From the NCBI RefSeq assembly GCF_034808145.1, contig NZ_JAXHGM010000005.1:62001-126000 (forward strand): a DNA stretch of 64,000 bases. The letters are read 5' to 3'. The number at the start of each line of letters is the position of its first letter. Positions within the stretch are counted from its first letter, which is position 1. The notes beneath the pieces were generated by a model. It saw only the letters and a list, made by a program, of their open reading frames with translations. It searched no databases and was not told the origin of the DNA. A program made the position numbers and the translations under genes. This document shows positions 59,953-64,000 of the stretch, piece by piece. This DNA comes from Halorubellus sp034808145. Lineage in GTDB: Archaea > Halobacteriota > Halobacteria > Halobacteriales > Natrialbaceae.

Positions 59953-60272
59953 CACGCCGGTCGACGGACGGCTATCTCGGGGGAATGGGGATGGTCGTCG
60001 CTGCGGTGGTCGTCGTCTGTCTCGTCCTCGCCGGCAGCGGCGTGGTTGCGGCCGGCGTCCAGTCCGAGGAGACGACGACGTCGAACGTCTCGTCGAGCGT
60101 CGACGCGGCACAGGCGCAGAACGACCGGGTGTCGTCGCTCGCGGGGCTCGCCGACGGGACGGTCGTCCAGTATCTCGCCGGCATCGGTCTCGGGGCGGGC
60201 GTCGGACTCTGTCTCGGCGGTATCGTGATGTACGAACACCAGTCGCGACGCATCGAGGATACGTTCGAATGA
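59949..60272 (+). CDS. Small two-TM protein (tubulin-like operon)
   Basis: 107 aa with a GTG start at 59949 that overlaps the GTPase B stop (GTGA). TM1 is MVVAAVVVVCLVLAGSGVVAAG, then a polar Ser/Thr/Gln segment of about 35 residues, and TM2 is LAGIGLGAGVGLCLGGIVMY, followed by a charged tail (EHQSRRIEDTFE). Its C-terminus overlaps the next gene by 4 bases. A small membrane partner of the GTPases, function unknown. Confidence 0.75.
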   Translation: MTRRSTDGYLGGMGMVVAAVVVVCLVLAGSGVVAAGVQSEETTTSNVSSSVDAAQAQNDRVSSLAGLADGTVVQYLAGIGLGAGVGLCLGGIVMYEHQSRRIEDTFE

Positions 60273-61378
60273 CCGTGCGACGATACCTCGCTGTCGTCCT
60301 CGCGGTCGCGGTGCTCGCCGGAACGATGCCGGCCGCCGTCGGGGCGGTCGACGACTCGGGTCTTGACTCGTCGGCGACGCCCGCTGGTGAGGCGACTGCA
60401 GTCTGCGATGGCGTGAGCGGGTCCGGGAACGTCGTCGTCGCGACGCTCTCGAGTACGGGGGAGCGCGTCACCGGGTCCGCGCAGCTGTACGCGAACGTGA
60501 CTCTCGACCTGCGGTTGTGCTCGTCGGAGGGGCTCGTGACGCCGTACGGTGACGCCTGGAAACTCCAGGACGACGCCGGGTTCGAGGTCGTCAACGAGAC
60601 CGACCGCGGGCCACGGGTTCGACTGGAACCGGGGTACGGGTCGGTCGAGTTCCCGTCGAAGGTCCGGATGAAGCAGGTCGACAGCGGACTGACGGTCACC
60701 GAACCGGCCGCGAACGCGGTCGACCCCGCTATCGGGGTCGACGAGCGCCTGTACCTCCCGTCGGCGGGGTCGGTCGACGAGTACCTGTCGCGCGAGCGGG
60801 CGTTCGTGGACGCGTCGAACCGGACGTCGGCCGCGACGGAGCGTCTGGCTGAGACGGCGGCGGCGCTCAACGGGAGCGGTTCCGGGTCGTTCAACGCGAC
60901 CACCGCGAACCGGACGCTCGACCGACTCGACGAGTCCGTCGACGAGCTGAACGCGAGCGCGTCCTCGTTCCGGACGTTCCTGTTCGGCGTCACCGGTGAG
61001 TCGCCGACGCCGGGCGTGGCGGTGGATACGCTCGACGCCGTCGAGTCGAGCGAGACGACGCGGCGCGAGCGGGCGACCGACGCGGTCGCCGCGTACGACG
61101 CGGCGCTGGACGCCCGCGAACGCTCGCTGACGTCGAAGATACGGAACAACCTCCTGCTCGCAACCGGACTCGGGCTCGTCCTCGGCGTCCTCGGCGGTGG
61201 TGCACTGCCGTACCTCGTCGCGAACCGGACGATCGGCCGGAAACGCATCGACTCGACGACTGACTACAACAGGTACGCGCTGTGGGTGCCGGTCGGGGGC
61301 GGCATCGCGCTCGTGGCCGCGACCCTCGTGGTCGTGGCGTTGACTGCAGGACTCTCCCTGTTCGGAGTGATACTATGA
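60269..61378 (+). CDS. Exported protein with extracellular domain and two C-terminal TM
   Basis: 369 aa. Signal peptide 1-26 (YLAVVLAVAVLAGTMPAAVGA). Residues about 27-290 should face outside: a beta-rich part (TGSAQLYANVTLDLRLCSSEG), several N-x-S/T sequons (NVTLD, NETDR, NRTSA, NGSGS, NATTA, NRTLD), and helices near LDRLDESVDELNASASSF. TM1 (LLLATGLGLVLGVLGGGALPYLV) and TM2 (VPVGGGIALVAATLVVVALTAG) lie at the C-terminus. It could connect the internal GTPase system to the cell surface. No family recognised. Confidence 0.77.
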   Translation: MTVRRYLAVVLAVAVLAGTMPAAVGAVDDSGLDSSATPAGEATAVCDGVSGSGNVVVATLSSTGERVTGSAQLYANVTLDLRLCSSEGLVTPYGDAWKLQDDAGFEVVNETDRGPRVRLEPGYGSVEFPSKVRMKQVDSGLTVTEPAANAVDPAIGVDERLYLPSAGSVDEYLSRERAFVDASNRTSAATERLAETAAALNGSGSGSFNATTANRTLDRLDESVDELNASASSFRTFLFGVTGESPTPGVAVDTLDAVESSETTRRERATDAVAAYDAALDARERSLTSKIRNNLLLATGLGLVLGVLGGGALPYLVANRTIGRKRIDSTTDYNRYALWVPVGGGIALVAATLVVVALTAGLSLFGVIL

Positions 61379-63498
61379 AGACTCGAACTCGCGCGGTACT
61401 GGGAATCGGGGTATTGACAGTGGCAATCGCAGCGGTCGGCGCGGGCCTGTTCGTCCTGGGGAACACGGAGATCGGCGTGTACGTCGTCGTCGGTGGCGTC
61501 CCGGTCGTTCTCGTCGGGAGCGCCGTGATGTACGTTCGCGGCGTCGTCGGCGGCGAAGGGAACACGGGACAGTACGTCGAGCAGCGAGCGAAGCAGGTCG
61601 GGTCGTCTCTCAGGGACGTGTGGCGGTCGCTCGACGCGATCGAGACGCAGTTCCCGCGGTTCGACGTCGGGAACCTCCGGGCGAGAACGGACTCGCTCGC
61701 GGCGGACTACGAGGCGGAGGCCGGCGAGTTCGACCGCGAGTCGGGGTCGTTCACCGTCGGTTCGAACGCGGCGAGCGCGGAACTCCAGGAACTGGAGCGG
61801 ATCGACGGGGAGTTGACGACGCTCGCGGCGGACCGCGACGACGCGCTCTACGAGTTCGTGACGACGCGACTCGCGAGCGTCGAGTCGAGCCTCGCGACGC
61901 TCGCGGACGCGGGCCTGACCGCGGAACCGCCGGCGTACGAGGAGCCGCCGACGCCCGCCGAGGGCGCGCCGAGCGGCGTCGACTACCGGGACGTCGTCGG
62001 CGACCCGCTGACCGCGTACCGGGACGTGGCCGACGAGACGGTCGGGGACGCCATCGAGCGAGTCCGGGACATCCGTCGGAGTGCGACTGGTCCCATCGAC
62101 GAGCAGGCGGTCGAATCGCGGCTCGACTCGGCGGCGAACGCGCGCAGGGACGGCGAGTACGAGACGGCGGTCGAGGACGTGCTCGCGGCGCGCTCGGAAC
62201 TTGAGAGCGAACTGAGCGGGTCGTTCGACGCGGACCGCGACGCGTTGCTCTCGCTCGCGGACGTGGTGCTCGCGTCGGACGCCGACCGGTTCGTCTCGAT
62301 CGACCCGTTCGACCGGGTTGACGAGGTCCGGCGGGAACTGGAGGAGTTGGATTCCGCGCTCGACGTGGAGGCGTTGACGCGGCATCGGGACGCGATGCGG
62401 TCCGCGACCCGCGAGATAGTGGAGGCGCTGGAGTCGGAACTACAGGCGGCGGTTCGGACGCTCGAATCCGAGTCGCTGCCCGCGGGGTACTACACTCGCC
62501 CGGACGTGGCCGACGAGGACCACGCGGGGACGTTCAGACGGACCGACGACGTCTCGGCGCTGGAGTCCGAGTGGCGGGCGTCCATCGAACCGCTCGTCGA
62601 GGCGGTCGATTCGCTCGACACGAAGGCGACGGTCGTCGAGGCGTACCCCGACGTCTCCGAGACCATCGAGGAGCGGTTGCGGACGGAGGGGACGGTGACC
62701 GCGGGAGACCTGCCCGTCCGGCACGCGGAGCAGTTCTTCGGATTGTACTTCCGACGGAACCCGGACGTCGAGTTCGACCCGGACGCGCCCGCGCTCTCCC
62801 GGGGGACGGTCGAGACGTACACCGTCGAGGTGACGGTCGCGTACGACGAGGGGAGCGAGGAGAAGCGGACGGCGGTCGTCGAACTGGCGGACGACGGGTT
62901 CGACGAGCGAGCGGTCGTCGAGACGCACCTCGTCGGGTCGGTGCGGTTCGCGGACGTCCCGTTCGGCGAGTACGTCCTGTCGGTCGACCCGCGCGAGGAC
63001 GACTACGCGGCCGTCGAACGGACGCTCCAGGTGAACGACGACGTCGAGACGACGGTCGACGTCGAGGCGGTGTCGCTGTACGATCAACTCGTCGGTGATC
63101 GAGAGGCGACGATCCGGTCGCAGGTCGAGGAGTTCGGGCCGCGGCTCGAGGACCGGTTCGCGGAGACGGGCTACCTCAGCACGGCGATGGACTTCCCGAT
63201 AACCGACGAGTACGTCCCCGGTCTGTTGGCCGCGTGGGCGGACGTCGAAGGGTACGCGATCTCGCGTGCCGACGGCGTCGTCTACGTCTACGACGACGAC
63301 CAGATCTCTCAGGAAATAATGAACGTCATCCAGTACAATATCGACGAGGGCGAGAGCATCTCTTACGAACGCGTGCGGTCGAACTTCCTGTCGACGCCCG
63401 TCCCGGACGAGGTGATCGCGTCGCTCGCTGCGGAGTCGGGACTGCCGGTGGAGGCGACGGACGAGGAACTGCGGAAGCACGCCGGGGGTGATGCGTGA
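61375..63498 (+). CDS. Large membrane-anchored coiled-coil protein with beta and winged-helix-like domains
   Basis: 707 aa from the ATG at 61375, overlapping the previous stop by 4 bases. Two N-terminal TM (AVLGIGVLTVAIAAVGAGLFVL and VYVVVGGVPVVLVGSAVMYV) are followed by a long helical cytoplasmic region (about 65-470) with heptads. A beta-sandwich (VETYTVEVTVAYDEGSEEKR to EYVLSVDPREDDYAA, about 480-560) recalls carboxypeptidase regulatory-like domains. The C-terminal 90 residues (GLLAAWADVEGYAISRADG, VPDEVIASLAAESGLPVEAT) look like a winged helix. I infer a scaffold between membrane and GTPase filaments. Confidence 0.77.
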   Translation: MKTRTRAVLGIGVLTVAIAAVGAGLFVLGNTEIGVYVVVGGVPVVLVGSAVMYVRGVVGGEGNTGQYVEQRAKQVGSSLRDVWRSLDAIETQFPRFDVGNLRARTDSLAADYEAEAGEFDRESGSFTVGSNAASAELQELERIDGELTTLAADRDDALYEFVTTRLASVESSLATLADAGLTAEPPAYEEPPTPAEGAPSGVDYRDVVGDPLTAYRDVADETVGDAIERVRDIRRSATGPIDEQAVESRLDSAANARRDGEYETAVEDVLAARSELESELSGSFDADRDALLSLADVVLASDADRFVSIDPFDRVDEVRRELEELDSALDVEALTRHRDAMRSATREIVEALESELQAAVRTLESESLPAGYYTRPDVADEDHAGTFRRTDDVSALESEWRASIEPLVEAVDSLDTKATVVEAYPDVSETIEERLRTEGTVTAGDLPVRHAEQFFGLYFRRNPDVEFDPDAPALSRGTVETYTVEVTVAYDEGSEEKRTAVVELADDGFDERAVVETHLVGSVRFADVPFGEYVLSVDPREDDYAAVERTLQVNDDVETTVDVEAVSLYDQLVGDREATIRSQVEEFGPRLEDRFAETGYLSTAMDFPITDEYVPGLLAAWADVEGYAISRADGVVYVYDDDQISQEIMNVIQYNIDEGESISYERVRSNFLSTPVPDEVIASLAAESGLPVEATDEELRKHAGGDA

Positions 63499-64000
63499 TG
63501 TCGCAGGGCCAGTTCACGCGGTGGGCGGTCATCGCGTCCGGCGAGGGCGGTGGTCGTATCGCCTCGCAGTTCTTCAGTCGGGCGGAGAACCCCGGTATCG
63601 AGGACCGCATCCTCGTGATGAACACGAACCGGAACGACATCCGGAACACGGTCGACCGCATCGACGCGGCGATCACGGATGACGCGGACATCGAGAGCAC
63701 GCACGCGCTCGAGTTCGGCGAGAAGCAGGGCGCTGGGAACTCCTACGACGACGGTCGCGAGGCCGCGGAGCAGGACCTGGACCGCATCACGAACCGCGTC
63801 AAGCGCGTGTTCGGGACGGCGGACGCGTTCCTGCACGTCGCGACGCTCGGTGGCGGGACGGGGAACGGCTCGATTCCGTACGTCATCGACCAGTTCAAGA
63901 ACGGGTTGAGCGTCGGTGAGAGCGAGCCGTGGATGGACAGCGTCATCCACGTCGCGATGGCGGTGTGGCCGTTCTACTGGGAGCCCGACCAGCGTCACTT
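63498..64000 (+). CDS. Tubulin/FtsZ-superfamily GTPase C (3' end outside the window)
   Basis: At least 167 aa; start ATG shares one base with the upstream stop (TGATG). T1 loop is AVIASGEGGGRIASQFFSRA (about residues 10-28). LHVATLGGGTGNGSIPYVIDQF (about 112-133) is the tubulin signature in good form (GGGTGNG). DRILVMNTNRNDIRNT fits the T3 strand and loop. The T7 loop lies beyond the window, so catalysis cannot be judged. It is the third member of the superfamily in 8.7 kb and clearly part of the same operon as GTPase B. Confidence 0.87.
   Translation, partial: MSQGQFTRWAVIASGEGGGRIASQFFSRAENPGIEDRILVMNTNRNDIRNTVDRIDAAITDDADIESTHALEFGEKQGAGNSYDDGREAAEQDLDRITNRVKRVFGTADAFLHVATLGGGTGNGSIPYVIDQFKNGLSVGESEPWMDSVIHVAMAVWPFYWEPDQRH

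Overview
This 64 kb window is chromosomal DNA of a haloarchaeon (class Halobacteria). GC content is high, nearly every protein is rich in Asp and Glu, promoters are TATA-box type with many leaderless starts, and the gene content is typical: an archaeal type IV pilus ATPase and platform, HalX response regulator, SipW-like signal peptidase with DUF1102 proteins, sdhCDBA, AzlCD, RimK fused to a retropepsin-like domain, Orc1/Cdc6, and haloarchaea-specific DUF families. I cannot name the species.

Layout. 0-10 kb (minus strand): a HalX response regulator cut by the window edge, then a tightly overlapping type IV pilus-like operon of an ATPase with a long acidic tail, a membrane platform and five pilin-like small proteins. 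10-19 kb: a cell-surface cluster with a SipW/Sec11-type signal peptidase, three DUF1102/TasA-camelysin-like exported proteins (one fused to a large parallel beta-helix, one carrying a natural (GGGGS)n linker), a membrane-bound winged-helix regulator and a DUF5305 protein. 19-29 kb: tRNA-Arg, tatA, peroxiredoxin, HD hydrolase, small regulators, a malformed tRNA-like element, the succinate dehydrogenase operon sdhCDBA and a desuccinylase-like hydrolase. 28.7-49.7 kb: mainly metabolic genes (GNAT, RimK fusion, AzlCD, BAAT-type hydrolase with a damaged 5' end, AlkA, three tandem small membrane paralogues, a broken 7TM-kinase/methyltransferase chimera, acyl-CoA dehydrogenase divergent from a FadB-like fusion across a palindromic operator, P450, exonuclease, thioesterase, thioredoxin, NnrE, OB-fold protein plus thiolase).

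49.7-52.3 kb looks like a replication origin: at least eight ORB-like repeats in two orientations, a strand-composition switch, an A/G-rich tract and a dense cluster of seven CTAG tetramers, all next to an orc1/cdc6 gene. phaB follows.

53.4-64.0 kb (running off the right edge) is the most remarkable part: three divergent FtsZ/tubulin-superfamily GTPases interleaved with four or five membrane proteins, several of them coiled-coil rich and none recognisable as a known family. Genes from 58.6 kb onward overlap by 1-4 bases and must be one operon. The three GTPases have different nucleotide-binding signatures and, by my alignment, different T7 catalytic loops: one keeps D-x-x-D, one has a beta-tubulin-like D-L-x-K. 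I infer a membrane-associated, multi-subunit tubulin-like cytoskeletal or membrane-remodelling system, related to the FtsZ-like families described earlier by genome-context analysis but with an undescribed set of partners.
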